From Dactylellina haptotyla (Eukaryota; Ascomycota; Orbiliomycetes; Orbiliales; Orbiliaceae), in assembly GCA_031310005.1 (NCBI GenBank), contig CM062379.1, positions 5,952,001 through 6,016,000 of the forward strand: a stretch of DNA of 64,000 bases, in the 5' to 3' direction. The position numbers and the translations under genes were made by a program. This document shows positions 36,473 through 49,396 of the stretch, piece after piece; the first letter of the stretch is position 1; each line of letters opens with the position of its first letter. Below the pieces are notes generated by a model. It did not search any database. It was not told the origin of the DNA and worked only from the letters and a program-made list of their open reading frames with translations.

Positions 36473-37790
36473 GGCAGCAGTTGCCAAGGGGCGGATGCTT
36501 TTTCGAGCCGAAATGTAGAATATAAAATGTGATTTAATCCTTTATGGCCCGAAAGAATACAAGATATGCGAAATAAAGAACACCGGGGCCAATTAGTGTG
36601 CGCATGCGCCGCGGCGGGCCATCCTGGGAAGTTTTATAATTTAATTGGGCCCGCGTGAAGGACGTTCAGAGGCAGGCAAGCCATGGCTGCGGGCGAGCCA
36701 ATGCAATGCAGGCAGGCGCAAGGGCTGTTACACACGCTGGAAATGCGAACCCAAAGCCAAGGTGACAACGCGAAGGGGGAGGGAGCAGAGGAATAAGGAA
36801 TATGTCGCGAGACGAAGCGCGCATCGTCACAAAGGTCGTATAGATAAGGTCGTATATTTATCTATATAAGGAGCACTTGGCGATAATATCTCGGCCTCTC
36901 CGCTGGAGGTTATAGCTGCTATCACGCGGCACAGTCGCACCAGACGGCATTCTTTTGTGTGAAAATGGTTTGCATAGCCATCCCTGCGGGCGGGGACCGC
37001 TTGGAACGGAAGCCGCGAATAGGTCTAAAGGCGGCACACGGTTGCTCCCAGTCTAACGTTAAAGGACCGCTGCAGTGTGCGAGCTAGCTAACCCGGTCCC
37101 TCTCTGCCTCTCTCTCTACGGTCCGGTTGCTTGGGGTGGTGGTTAGTGGTGGTGCATGCTCCACTCCACTCTTCCTTCTCCTCTTTCATATCAGACCAGA
37201 CCTGCCTGGGGCCACAATCAGGGAAAAATAAAAATAAAAAAATAAAAAAGAGCGGGAGGCGGAGAAAGCGATTGACAGAGGAAGTGAGAGAGAGCTCGAG
37301 AGCTAACCAGGCCTTTGACCGTACCGTTCAAATAGCGAATCATATCCCCCCTTCTTTCCACTCTCCATTGCATTCCCTCTCGTTATCACGCCTCCGGTCT
37401 CCTTCGCCTGCGAAAGTCGCACGAGATAGACGAGGAAACAACGTTATCAGCCCGCCTGTCGAGTGATTGGATTCGTTTCCCGGCCCTCATCTCCTCGCCC
37501 GCGTTCCTCCCTCCTGCGGGTGGAGTTGATGCTCCACGCGAAATTCCAACGTCCGGACAACACAATCTGCTTCCACGAGTACCCAACATGAGCACGCTCC
37601 CTTCCGCGCGGCCACCATAACTTCTACTTTTCCTATTAAATATTCCTCTTCTTATTTTGTTAATCTATTAGATTTCCGGTTTGATATATACATCAGCCAC
37701 AAGGCTCTTTAATATATACCATACTTAATAATTTATAGATATTTTTTTAAAAAAAAAGATTGGAAAGAATAGGTGGTATACGTATACACC
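36473..37790. other. Intergenic region
   Basis: No supported gene. There is a C/T-rich stretch at 37.1-37.6 kb and an A/T-rich stretch at 37.6-37.76 kb just before the next start codon, probably promoter and leader of the unknown fungal protein. No RNA gene or repeat family was recognised. Confidence 0.45.
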
Positions 37791-39168
37791 ATGTTCGCCA
37801 ACTGGAACCTCATTATCCCACCGGACAAGGACAGAAGCAGGCCAAATTATAGTCCCGCTATCAAGAAGGCCCGTATCAGCTCCGTGACATTCCCGCGCTG
37901 TCTCTCCCTTACAACGATCACTCCGCCGTCCGCCCCGCAACCCCCAGACCTCGACACCCTCTCCGCAATCTTCTCCACTATCAAAAGACCCACGGACTTC
38001 ACACCTGCCCACCTCCAGCTGCTCAATGTGAGCTATTCCTACGACCTACCTCTCTCTTCTGTGATACCGGTCAAATACCACCCGGACGAAAATGACGAAA
38101 AGTCAATGTTCGCTCAGCGCAAGAATGAAGTCGGTGTGGAAAACCAGGACGCGTACGACTTTATCGCACGCCGACGGAAAGATATAAAGATTGGCAATTT
38201 TTACAAGTTCTTCCAGACGTCGGAGATGGTGGAAATGCTGTTATCCGCTGATCCGGACGCCAAGAGTGCCACCGCTTCCTCCTCTTCCTCTGTACCAGAG
38301 GTAACTTCGCCGCCTGGTGCGCCGGAACGCCATCATCACCATCACGGGGAATCAAACCCCGCGGCGAGGAGTGGTGCGCGGTATAGAGAAGAGCTGTTAC
38401 GGCACTTTGTGGACCCCATCGCCTGGTTGTTCGATATGAGGATATAGTACGTTAAGACTTGAACAGCTTTTTTTTTATCCTAAATACCACTGAAGTACGC
38501 ATTGACTGACGCACATGAACTATATAGCCCACCACGATATCCACCCCGTCTGGTCACCCGGCGTTCGCTATTCTCCGCCAAGATAGACATATTCCTCCAC
38601 CAACAGCCGCCCACGATGCAAGAACGAAAGGAGGGAATCGTCATCGGCCCAGTTCTGGCCCTGCAAACCCGCAACGACGACAAGTTCACCGAAACCGACG
38701 ACGTGATGGATGCCGTTCACGAATTGGCCGCTCTGTTAACGCTGAGCCAGGAACGGCAACGGACGGGGGCTAATAAGAAGATACAATATCGCGCCGTGGG
38801 CAAAGACCGCGGCGTTGGAGGCGACGATGTATGTTTTCCCTTCCTCTTTTCTTCTTCTTTCTTATACGTGATATTATCACTCGGAAGCTTATGGATTTAT
38901 TCTAACTACTTTGGATTAGGTGTTTCTCATCTCATCGATCCATCACCACCTAGCGGTATCCCACGTCTTTCTGACCGATGCGTTCTCTAAATTCATCAGA
39001 ACCGGCGAACTACCGGATGAGCAATACATGAAAGCCAACCCGCAATGGTGCTGCTGTAGGATCGGGCGGACGAAATGGTACAGTCTGTTGGACCCCGAGG
39101 GACGGGTGGATGCGCTCAAGGCGGTCCTGTCCCTACTGACGTGGCTGAAACGAGACGATACTAAGTAA
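37791..39168 (+). CDS. Conserved-looking fungal protein of unknown function
   Basis: Three exons (37791-38446, 38528-38828, 38920-39168) give 401 aa. The first in-frame ATG follows an A/T-rich leader. I do not recognise the family. Its sequence looks well folded and evenly composed: MFANWNLIIPPDKDR at the start, YDFIARRRKDIKIGNFYKFF and HFVDPIAWLFDMRIYPPRYP in the middle, and FLISSIHHHLAVSHVFLTDAF and WCCCRIGRTKWYSLLDPEGR near the end. A Ser-rich linker and five consecutive His (about 178-195) form a likely disordered loop. No signal peptide or membrane segment is evident, so a cytoplasmic or nuclear location is likely. Splice donors are GTACGT and GTATGT, and summed exon length is in frame. 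Confidence 0.75.
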
Positions 39169-40060
39169 AAAAAAAAAACAATATACATAAAATAACCTAA
39201 CGAATAAAAGTGGTTTCTACGTGTGTATCGTAGAAAAGGGGGGAGTAAATAGATACTAGGACAAAAGGGGTGCAGTAAATGGAGCATCACAGAAAGGCAC
39301 CGATTTCTTAACGGAATATCGGATTACGGGTGGCGCGAGTTTGGAACTGATCATGAGATGTGATTTGCTTGCACAGGCCCCATGATTAACAAACAGTATG
39401 GGTTCTAAATAAAAATATTTTTGGGATAATATGTTAGCCTGTGATATCTGTTCTTCGCGCAGCACCCGTGGAGTTGGAATTGGAGGGCCTGATTTAGGTA
39501 GCTAGATCTCTAGAAAGGTATAGATATGTTATCTCAATGTTTGCTTTTTGCGTGCATCATATCTTTCCTAATCGTCTGACTGGTGATTAATTATTACTTG
39601 GGTTGTTTGTTGTAGGATTGAACGAAATATAAACTTCCAGAGCTGCTTCAGACTTTAAAAGAAACGAGGTTGACATATGTTATATTCCTTTATTCCTCCT
39701 CCCTCCTTCTAGAAACGAAAAACCCAATATGTGTACACTGTTAGACTCCCAAACAAACTCCCAACTTTTTCTTTAATTTCGCTGCCACCAGGACAGACGC
39801 CCAGTTGTACACAAAAATATTAAACGTGAAGAGTAGACATAAAAAAGGAGGGACATGAAAAGGTAACCCAGCAATCAACGGTCTATCCAAAATCGATCAA
39901 AACTCGTTAGTAGTGTTACCGTGAAGAAAAAACGCCCTCGCTCAAAAGGAGTGCCCCAAAAAGCAAACTAATATGCATACAAGCAAACGCCTCTTTTGTA
40001 AGAGGCTGCCTTTCTTGTCCAATAAAATATATACAACAAAAACACCCCCCACTCACTAGC
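39169..40060. other. Convergent 3' region
   Basis: This region separates the 3' ends of the unknown fungal gene and the minus-strand sorting nexin. It is A/T-rich with poly-A and T tracts fitting two terminator regions. No gene was found. Confidence 0.5.
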
Positions 40061-43000
40061 TCACTGACAAATCGCCAGCTTCATCCCCGTAATTATCGCC
40101 GTCCATAGACCTCGGGCGATGTCTCTCTCCTGCAACGCATCAAATAACTGATACATCGCTTCTTTTGTTTGATTCACGCCTAATAGGGCAGTTAGACCCT
40201 GCGGTAAGCTCTCGGAGAGCAACTCCCTGGCTCTGCGTCTTAGCTCTTCCTTTTCTTCAGGCGTGCGATTCTTATTGGTTTGTTGCCAGTCAGCCAACTC
40301 GGCTGGGGTCGGTAGCGAGTTTTTGCGAATTTGTCGAATGTAATCTGCGATCGCCTCGGGTTTGGAGTTCGCCTGCAGGACGTCGGATTCGATCATGTTA
40401 CGCAGGCTTTGAAGCTGCGAGTTTCCGGGACGGAGCATGACGGATTTTGCAATGTTAAGGAACGAACGGCGGATCATCCATGCGCTTGATAGACTGTAGA
40501 GCTCGTTGATGATGGAGAACATGCTTTCGATGACATATTGGGTTTCTTGTTCTGTTATTCCTTCATAGCAAGATGCAGGCGGGATGTGCGGTTTGTATTC
40601 TAATAGAGGGATAACATTAGTAGGTGCGAATTGGAAGCTCGTGTTCGGGAATCGTTTACCTGATACGCCGGATTCCGACCTAACCTCGTAACTGTCAATC
40701 TCACTTGGTGGAGGAGGCAGTGAAAGCGAGCTTAGGCCGGAAGGTTCTTCAAAGGTCATCGTGATGCCTCTTTGTTCTCCCATTAGCTCTCGTTCGAGTA
40801 AAGAGGGTGTTGACTGCGTGAGATCTTCGTCCGCTCCGTCGATTGTTTGGAGATTTGAGATTCTGGCTCCAGCTGCGCTCGTAGCGCGACGCGGAGGCAA
40901 TGGTGGATTGCCATTGTTATTCTGCCGGCGAGCCATTTGGAAACTAAACCTGCCGCGAGAGGGTTCCTGACCGCCCTCCACTGGAGAACCATTCATGCTA
41001 GAGTTTTCTCTCTGCATTGTGGCCGTTTTCTCGGATGCATCGGAGTCTTCGATGTCGCTTCGACGGGACTGAGATGTAGCTCGTGAAACATTGTTAGAGA
41101 TAAATGCAAATGGGGTGCGGTTTGAATCCCGTCCTCTTTCGACCGCAGGCGATTGTGACGGCGATTGCGAAGTTAAAGCTTTCTTGATACCTCCAAAGAA
41201 AGCCTTACCACCTTCGCTGGCGGACTGAGGGGCTTTCGTTATGGTACCAAGGATGTTTTTGCCAACATTTTCTAGAGAGACAGTACTATTACGCCATGGC
41301 ATATTCAATTCCTGCTTCTCCTGCTTCTCCTGCTTCTCCTGTTTCCCATGCTTCTCTTGCTTCTCCCGCTCTTTTTTGTCTTCGTCTTTCTCGAAAAATT
41401 TGTAGAGTGCCTCGGTTTTAACGAGCTGTTCTTCACTAAGAGCGATCCGTAGATATAATTCCAAAAGAGCGACTACTTCGTCCATGTATCGTTCTCGCCA
41501 TGTGGGCAAACCCTCGTTATAAGCCATCATATACTTTTCGGATCCCGAAATTCTTGCTACGGCGTGCAAGGTATTGTGCAAGGTCTCAAAGTCTTGATAA
41601 TTTCTCATTACAATTCGGCCAGCTGAATCTAGAGGCTCGAGCTGAATCATAAAAGAATTTCGAGGTTTCGATTTGAGAATTCTGGGATTATTGCTCGGGC
41701 TTGTATCAATAACCGTAACTCGCGCATTTAGCAAACCCACGCTGGTTCTTTTCGGTTCTACGGGGACGGGAGCGGGAGCGGGAGCTGGCGGCAGCGGAGG
41801 TTCAGTTTCACTGCGACTTGATTCGGAGCTGGTTTTGTGAGGCGTCATCGATAGCTCCGAAATACTAGCACCAGAGCTTGCATTGGAAGGTGTCCGCTTC
41901 AGCGAGGCGTGGGTAGGAGAGTGTGGAGGACTATCATCTGAGCGCCGGGGCTGATCTTCAGGGTGAATATCTAAAGCTCTCTGTTCTTCGAATGACGTTT
42001 GTTCCTCGTTGATTACATCTCCATATTGAACCGATTCGTAATGTTCAATTTTTTGTTTCGGTGGGGAAGCAGAGATACTGCGATTCAAACTACTATGGCC
42101 GTTCATAACGTGGAGTCCGTTTGTGGAACCGTTTAGGCCATTGGATTGCATCGAGACGGGGCGCACGTTCTCTTTCTTTGCGGTCGGAGAATGATTCGCA
42201 GATTTCGTCTCAGATGGTACAGATGTTGAAACCTTCGGCAAATTATTCTTGGCTGCACCAGCTACACTTCGGTCGAAAGCTTGGAGAACTGCTCCAACTC
42301 CCTCTGTAGTTTGTCCGTCATCGTCCTTTTGCTCCAGGAGGTAGATTATCCATTCGTTGATAAATTCTGGTTCGCTAAACTTCTCGATCATGTTCCCCAA
42401 GATGACGCTTCGTGTAACATTCTGTAAGAACGTAGCCACTGGTTCGCAATTCCTGAGATCTCGTGGGGCGAACTGATTGATAATTTCTGTAGCAAGGTTT
42501 CGAAGTTGTCTGTTCTGTTCTCCTTTGTGGAGCATCGTAGCTAACGTTGATCCCTGGTTGGACGAAACATATGATCTCACTCCCGCTTTGATATCCCTGG
42601 TTCCGTTCAAAGCTTGAGAGAGTTCTCGCATGAATACCATTAGAGTGCCCGAGATATTGAAGACTGACATGACAAAGACATCCGCTGGTCGTTTGCTGTT
42701 CATGTGTCGAGAGAAACGAATGAAAGTCTGAGTAAGATGTTGATGGCACGTCGCTGGAAAGGAGGAGTCGTCTGGGATGAGCATCATATACCAAGAGCTG
42801 TAAACAACTGTTAGTAATTCTACGCTCTTGAATATAAGGAAGGATAACCACTGCTACGAACTTGATGCAGTCTTTAATAATCGAGTTGCAAAGCTCATCT
42901 AAGGCACCTGCAACTTTCGGATGGAACGAAGAGAAGTCTGCAATTGCATCTTCTGGCATGAACTACACATATACTAGGTTAGCATAAGGCGAAGACATCT

Positions 43001-43530
43001 TGACTCAAGGGTGGAGCGCAGACCTTATTCTTTGTCTCTTTCTCATCTTCGGTGGAGCTTTTGTGATGAAGTAGGGATTTTGCTGCTTCGGGAAGTCCAT
43101 TTTGGGTTTGAATGGCAGCGTGGAGCATAGCTCCGAGAATCGTGCCAACTAGGAGCAAACCGACTTTACCAAGCATGAAGCTCAGCAAAAGAGCCACGGC
43201 AGATAAACCAGCTATCAGAGTAGTGTCCGATGCGCTACTAATAACCGACAGAGCTCTATCCAGTAGCGGTGGTGCTTGATCTTCGGATTTTGGTTTCGCC
43301 CCCGACTTTGTGTCTATGTTTGGGCTCGAATTACCAGCAGGAGACGTAGCAGGAAGCGTGCTTTTGTCTGCGTTGTTGTTGATGGGATCTGAGAGTAGAG
43401 CAGACGGCTCAGCGTCTGCTCGAGAATTCGAGCTGAGGTCCTCGTTCGAAGGTGCCCTCGAGTCTTCGGTAGCCATCGGGGGTGCAGGTGATGCTGGGTA
43501 GCCCCCGGCGGGTTCGGTGGCTGTCGTCAT
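40061..43530 (-). CDS. PXA-PX-nexin C sorting nexin, Mdm1/SNX13-14-19-25 related
   Basis: Three exons on the minus strand (43530-43024, 42962-42862, 42797-40061) give 1114 aa. Residues 105-140 are hydrophobic (LIAGLSAVALLLSFML, GKVGLLLVGTILGAMLHA) and should anchor the protein in a membrane, probably the ER. A PXA domain (about 175-380) begins near SWYMMLIPDDSSFP. A PX domain (about 564-671) includes RNYQDFETLHNTLH and LPTWRERYMDEVVALLELYL. A nexin C-terminal domain (about 925-1114) includes GLTALLGVNQTKEAMYQLF. No RGS domain is visible between PXA and PX. Between PX and nexin C are repeated KQEKQE units and a long disordered stretch. Family members tether the ER to endosomes, vacuole or lipid droplets through phosphoinositides. 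Intron 2 needs a GTTCGT donor and intron 1 a GTCTGC donor, both uncommon; the frame and an intact ACTAAC branch site support them. Confidence 0.85.
41311..41370. repeat. Tandem 9-base repeat coding KQE units
   Basis: CTGCTTCTC-like units repeat about five to six times and read on the minus strand as KQEKQEKQEKQE-type charged sequence just after the PX domain of the sorting nexin. The first copies are identical and later ones diverged, so the tract has expanded recently at one end. Confidence 0.75.
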
Positions 43531-45602
43531 ATTTGAAGAGGTCCGTCGAGAGAGAGCAGCCAGAGGAAGGAAGATAGGTCAGGCTATCTGGTCGGTACAG
43601 TGTCCCCCTTTCCCACTTCACGTCATCTCCTCTTGAAAAGTCGACAGAATATTGGTCCCCTTGCAGCGATGATTACAGGTTTCCGGCGTCGGAGATGCAG
43701 AGATGCGATGGAAAGTCTGTGGTTCTGTTGGGGGAAGCGGGAATTAAAGTTGTCACTGTGGTCAATGAATTTGGCGAGCTGTCGCTTTTGGCTTGCGTTT
43801 GGTTTGTCGTCGCAGGCGGTGTCCAACCGGGCCGGGTGACGTACGTGGGAGGAAACAGGAATCGAGAGAGGAAACCAGGCAACGGAACCAACAATGTCTA
43901 CGAATCCAAGAACTCGCAACGTCGAGGGTCGCACAGCTATATCACTTATATATGTCGAAGATGGGAGGGAACCGGGGATTTCGAGGGGAGGTGGGCTATT
44001 TCGGACCGGACAGTCAAATCGATGCGCTCCCACGCACTCCGGGGCAGAACTTGATACCTAGTTCGGTGCGGTAGAGGCAGTGGACCTGGCGGTAACCTGT
44101 CCAGGACTACTGCAGTGCCAGTGAATATTTCCGCGCTGCACCGGTCGGATGAATCGAGAGGTTTAAGGCTGATTGGGACGGATGGCCACCACCAGGGAGG
44201 GAAGTCTCGAATAGATGCGGTGGAGATTCTGCTGTGATATCTGCAGTATCGTCGGGGAGGAAGGGGTATCATCAACCTTGATCGAAAGAGAGATATAAAA
44301 AGACAGATGGATAAACGGAAGCCCACTCCTTTCTTTTCGCAATTCCAATATAAAATATTAATTGATCGCTGGAGCCGGCAGTGCTCGCTTCTCTCTCTCT
44401 TGCGAGGAACAGGCGGCCAATGCAAGGTGCTCTTCGAAATTCCTACGCTTGGCACCATCCGACACTCCTCAAACAGCAAATCCAATTTCCTAAACGTCAA
44501 ACGTAGGGGGTTCACTCTGTCATTAATATTAGCCGGTGGCAGTACTTTCGACAACAATGCCTGTAGCTACGGGCCCTTGAAAGGAAGCAAGAAGATCTCG
44601 TTTAGAGCAGCGGTTGACGTCTCGCTGCAGGCGTATCGTATCTTCCTCTCCGTACTTTCTCACGAAGGCAGTGCATGTATGCATGCGTGGAGGGCCGTCG
44701 CGTCGCAAGTCGGCTAACTTGTCTTTTAACACTCTGGCCCTGACCACTAGCGTTCGCCCCAACCAACATCTAGATACACGAGTATAACTCGTAGCAGCAC
44801 CTGCGAATACATTTTGAAGTTTGAGTTCTGCCTTATACTAGTTGGAATTTAACTTTTAACTCACACAACCTCGAGCTTCATTATAAATACATTTGGGCAA
44901 AAAATACCATTCCAAAAGACATCTCGAGCTGCTAGTATCCTGTCTATCAATACCCGAGCCAAAGAACAATGTATTTCTGGAAAGCTAGTACTTAGGAATA
45001 TGCATTCCTTTTAGGTTCGACATGCTCCGTAGATCCGGCTAGTCTAGTTTCTGATCTATTGATACGAGGAAAATCCGGCGAGGCGAGAATCGACGACGTT
45101 CTTCGCGAAGAGGTTCACAGATTCTCGCCAGCTTTGGTGCCCTCGCATCGACTCTCCATTTTTCGTGCTAGCACCATAGTGGCTCGAATTCCTGTCCTGG
45201 TTCCACACTTCCCTGCATGGTTTGGCCGCCAAGTCAAGGAACATTACGCCGGGAGAGCCGGCGCAGGTGCAAGAATCGCAAGGGCACATAAAGCCCATAA
45301 GCTACCTTGAGATCTTCTCCAATATACTTGAATTCGTAAAGGTAAATAAATTCTTAATTTTCTCTATAGAAAACATAGAGGAACAGAACGAATTCTAATT
45401 TTTTTAAACAAAAATAATAATAAAATTCAATAATATGAGTGCAACACAAGAAAAACATCTCCAAATAGCACACCCACAATATACGATACATAGTTTAGTC
45501 CCAAGCCAAGCTGTAGACGTTCGGTTCAAGATACTCTAATGGTTGATAACACTCGAAAAACACCGAGTCTTACTGAAATTCTGGACACCTGCAGCAGTAC
45601 TA
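43531..45602. other. Intergenic region
   Basis: Promoter and leader of the sorting nexin lie at the left. Two overlapping frames on opposite strands (44307-44717 plus, 43946-44557 minus) are long enough to notice but have no recognisable domain, no shared splice structure and chance-like codon use, so I do not annotate them. The last 250 bases are A/T-rich, fitting the 3' end of the small secreted-protein gene. Confidence 0.4.
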
Positions 45603-46396
45603 TCATTCCGGCAAGGTTATTGGGCAGGAGAAAATGCATGTATACACTCGACTCTATAATAGTATAGTTCAGTCAGCTTCAGCTAATATTGTTCAATATG
45701 ATTCTCCTCGGAATGTAGAGGCAAAAAATTTTATATGCAAACAACAGAGTGACTTACCCTCACCCGCTTTACTCCCCGAGTTTCCCCCAACGGATCACCG
45801 AATCTATGGGTGCCAGCGTTCTTCTCCCATTCCTTCCAGTCACCGACGTTGCACTTCTCCAGCACGCCAGGTTCCGGATTCTCGTTTACTGCCCATGATG
45901 GCCCATATGTATCGTTCTTAAACGTGAAAAACGCATATCTACTCTCGGGCCCTTCTTGTATCGTGATGAAAAACGGCAGCAGCACCTGAGTCTCAAAGGT
46001 TGCTTCAGCAGTTGTACCGGCGTCGAGATCGGGATGAAGTTTAACTGCGTGTACGAATTCTTTATAATTGCTTCTGAAGGGTTCAGTGAGCAACTTATCC
46101 CCAGGAGCGCGCACCTCTATGGAGCCTATATTTTTCAATTGTTTCGTTGATTCGCTTAGGTCAAAAGTGTCGATGCTCGATGGACGATCATCGTATTCGT
46201 AATATACACGCTCAAAGAATAGGGTGCAGTTTCCTTTGTCCATTCCTTCCATTGGCGGCTCCACTACTGGGAGTGGATCATTGTCCCCGTTTTGGGTTTG
46301 TGCCGCCCAGATAGTGCCGATACCTATGGGAACAGTAGCAGCCTCAGCACATATCGCTGTGAGAAGCATATTTACTAGCCACTTTGTGTGCAACAT
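45603..46396 (-). CDS. Small secreted protein of unknown family
   Basis: Exon 1 (46396-45758) and a short proposed exon 2 (45653-45603) give 229 aa. Without splicing, exon 1 would run a few codons further to a stop; the GTAAGT donor, CTGAC branch-like site and TATAG acceptor favour splicing, adding SRVYTCIFSCPITLPE with two Cys. The N-terminus (LVNMLLTAICAEAATVP) is a signal peptide. The mature part contains CTLFFERVYYEYDD, FVHAVKLHPDLDAG and FFTFKNDTYGPSWAVNENP with one N-glycosylation site and few Cys. Spacing to the divergent F-box gene is about 1.1 kb. It may be an extracellular protein or effector-like product, but no function can be named. Confidence 0.65.
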
Positions 46397-47463
46397 ATTG
46401 TATTCTTCCGGCTAGAGATGAGTATATAAAGAGAAATGTAGTTCCGGTTTATATAGTACTACCAAAAATTCCTATCTCGTAAACAGGAATTATTCGTAAT
46501 TCGCAAAATTTGAACAATTTTTACAACTTGAGGGACAATAATAATTTTTATTTCAATCATTAACTGGGAATTTAAAACTTAGTACCTCTATAAAATTTAT
46601 ATAAAACTCTATAGCTAGATATCTAGACACCCTAATATTTCTCTACATTGGAAAACAACTCCACAATTCATTCGATATGTGACATAATTATATATATAAC
46701 AGGCGCATGTTGGTTCCAGATTACAACACCGTAGATTCGCTAGCTAAGTTGGGACACTTTATTTGGATACAATAATGTATAATATTGGGCGCTCGTTGCA
46801 CAACCAAGACTTTGAGGTTTTGTCTCAAGTCGTTTCGGATTCCGCTGCGCAAGGAGGAAACATAAGAGTAATTTTCGTTGTCTGTAAAGGATTTTGAGTT
46901 TAAGGTAATCTTTGAAACTATATTTATATTTAGATGCTAGATACCTGTAAGCTCTTGAGTTGTAATTTTTATGGTAACGAGACACATAGGCTTGTTCCTT
47001 GGGCAGACTTTTGCTCCCAGATATCCAAAGTTGCAATGACTGGAACCTGCATCTGCTATTGATATTGAGTCACCTTGCAGCGCCGATGCATCGGGTGTGA
47101 TGTGATGGCGCTAGTACGGAAACCGAACAATGCATATTAGCATCCAGTAGGATGCAGCAGGGCGCCCATCACCGCCCCTAGCTCCTGCTTATAAACTCGG
47201 CCTTCCGCGCAGGAACAATCTTATCTTGCCGTTTGGTTTTAGAGTAACTCGATATTTCAGATCGTTAGTTAAACTTAAACTTGTCGCAAGTTTAATATTT
47301 CAACCTTCCAGAAGACTATCTCGCCACATATTTGCTCTACCAGCTAACTAGGTAACGCCATATTAGTACGGTGCTGCGCAAATAGCCCGAACTCCCCGTC
47401 CAACCAGTTTCTACCACAATCCACCTTCAATTAAACATTTGTTCCCAACACCAACAACGCACG
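46397..47463. other. Divergent intergenic region
   Basis: This A/T-rich region lies between the small secreted-protein gene and the F-box gene, which are transcribed away from each other. A 98-codon minus frame at 46740-47036 is Lys/Tyr/Leu-rich as expected of chance A/T-rich sequence, and is not annotated. No RNA gene was recognised. Confidence 0.45.
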
Positions 47464-49396
47464 ATGTCTGATAAGCCAACCGAGGTGAAACCATCCTCCG
47501 GAGAGCTCACAGATGAACTCGAATCTTTCCGGATTCAATGGAAGCAGGACTTGAAGTCACAAAAGCAACCAACTGCTGCTCCGCAGTCTAAATTGGTGGC
47601 AACCGCTGGTTCGGTTGCAGGACCTGCTGCGCATAATAGTAGCTCCGCGACTTCCCGTGCCGACCCAACACAGAGGAGGCGTCAGTCACAGTCAGCCCGT
47701 GAAGGTTATAGACCTGGCGCTACTGCTCAGGTTATTCGAGATCAGGACGACGGGTTTAGGAGCATAGATCTCGATGTGAAACCGTCTCCTAGCCTTGGAC
47801 AAGGGGAGAGAACATTGACGAGCAAACCACTTGTTACAGCGTTGGACCATTATGAAGCAGCCCTGGAGGAAGAGGAAGAAGGAAATATCAATGAAAGCCT
47901 TAGACTATACAGGAAAGCGCATCAGGTATGTCTCGTAATGTCAACGTGTCGTTGAGACTGCATCTGACACCCAGGTAGCTGGACCGCACGGTTCACCAGC
48001 AGTACAAAGAAAAACACTTCCCCCAGCAAACAGCGCCTGCCCAGCAAAAGAAGGAACAGCCTTCAGCGAAAATAGAACAGTATGAATTGTGCTGATTTAG
48101 TGATTCTTTTTTAGGAGAATTGCTGATTTGGTATTTGTAGGCCCGAGTCTGAAAAACCCTCTGTCCTTCCAACGGAAGAGTTGATTCCGACCTTTGCATC
48201 TATTCAAATAATACCTGGGAAAGAGATCAACCTTGCGTCTCTCAAAGGTAAAGAGTCATACAGAAAGCCGGCATCATGCCCCATTTCTAAGATTCCCCGA
48301 GAAATTTTAATCCAAATCATGTTCAGATTGGCGGAAGCCGACATATCAGCCTTTGTTCGATGTACATCTGTTTGCAAAACGCTTTGCTATCTTGTGTACA
48401 CTGAACGACAAATTTGGAAAACACTTTGTGAAAGAGTCTATGAGAATATGATATGGGGTCCTTCCTGGGCCTGCGAGATCAACGGTAAACCGCTGCCTCG
48501 CCGCTTGGGGTCTGGGGAAGATGACTCAGGCGGGCTCGGTACTTTAACGCCTCAATTCACCGATCTAGCTATCGCTGAAGAGGAGGAATGTGATGACAGT
48601 GAGGACGGGGAAGGAGGCGAAGACAAGGAGAAGATGGAGCCCTTGCACATTCGCCCCTATGATGAAATAGAAATTTTGAAGTACAATTCTTCATACAGAA
48701 GAATGTTTATCGAACGAGCGCGCATTCGATACAATGGCATATACATATCTACGTGCACATATATTCGGTCTGGGCATATGGTCACCAACAGTTTGGCCTT
48801 CTCAAATCCCGTGCACTTGATTACATATTACCGCTATAGTAAGTCTACACTAGAAATCCTATGACATCATAAAGTTATTCTAACCTTGAAAAATAGTTCG
48901 ATTCTTCCCCTCAGGCTTCATTCTCACCCTTCTTACACCAGCCGAGCCAGCCGATGTTGTTTATGCTATTACTCTGGAAAGTTATAAACAACTCACTTCA
49001 AACTCCAGCAGCAACCATCATGCCGCTACTGCCGCTCAGCTTCATCACGTTAAGCATCTCCTGCCCGGGCGATGGCGTATATTGTTCGACTCGGCGACAT
49101 ATCCATCCCTTACGTCCGCAGAAGAACCGGGCAGTAGAATACAAGTCGAAGCCGAGGGTTCTGGTGCCAAAGGTAGGTATATTAATATCCTCGACCTGAC
49201 ACTCAAGATGAGACCGAAAGGGATTGGCGGCAAGAGAGGCTACGGAGATAGGTTGGCGTGGAACAGTTATACCAGTTTGAACAGACTTACTGATGACAAA
49301 GCTGCGTATACATTGAAAAACGACAAACCTTTCTATTTTAGTAGGGTTAAGTCATATGAGAAGGAGGATGATGGATCACTGGAAGTGATTTTGTGA
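47464..49396 (+). CDS. F-box protein of the Hrt3/Pof7/FBXO9 family
   Basis: Four exons (47464-47925, 47979-48079, 48141-48838, 48897-49396) give 586 aa. A disordered N-terminus is followed by a helical TPR/MIT-like segment (ALDHYEAALEEEEEG, NESLRLYRKAHQLDRTVHQQ, about 128-165). The F-box (about 235-283) reads SKIPREILIQIMFRLAEADI with WKTLCERVY at its end. The C-terminal FBXO9-type region contains YNGIYISTCTYIRSGHMV and NPVHLITYYRYIRFFPSGFI. These proteins bring substrates to SCF (Skp1-cullin-F-box) ubiquitin ligases. An acidic insertion (EEEECDDSEDGEGGEDKEK, about 340-360) separates the F-box from the C-terminal domain. The substrate here is unknown. The P450 gene starts 480 bases downstream on the same strand. 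Confidence 0.9.

Noticed and set aside
43946-44717. Overlapping long frames on both strands (43946-44557 minus, 44307-44717 plus)
   Set aside because: Neither resembles a protein family; codon use looks random and they overlap each other.
46740-47036. 98-codon minus-strand frame
   Set aside because: Lys/Tyr/Leu-rich chance frame in A/T-rich promoter DNA without signal peptide or domain.
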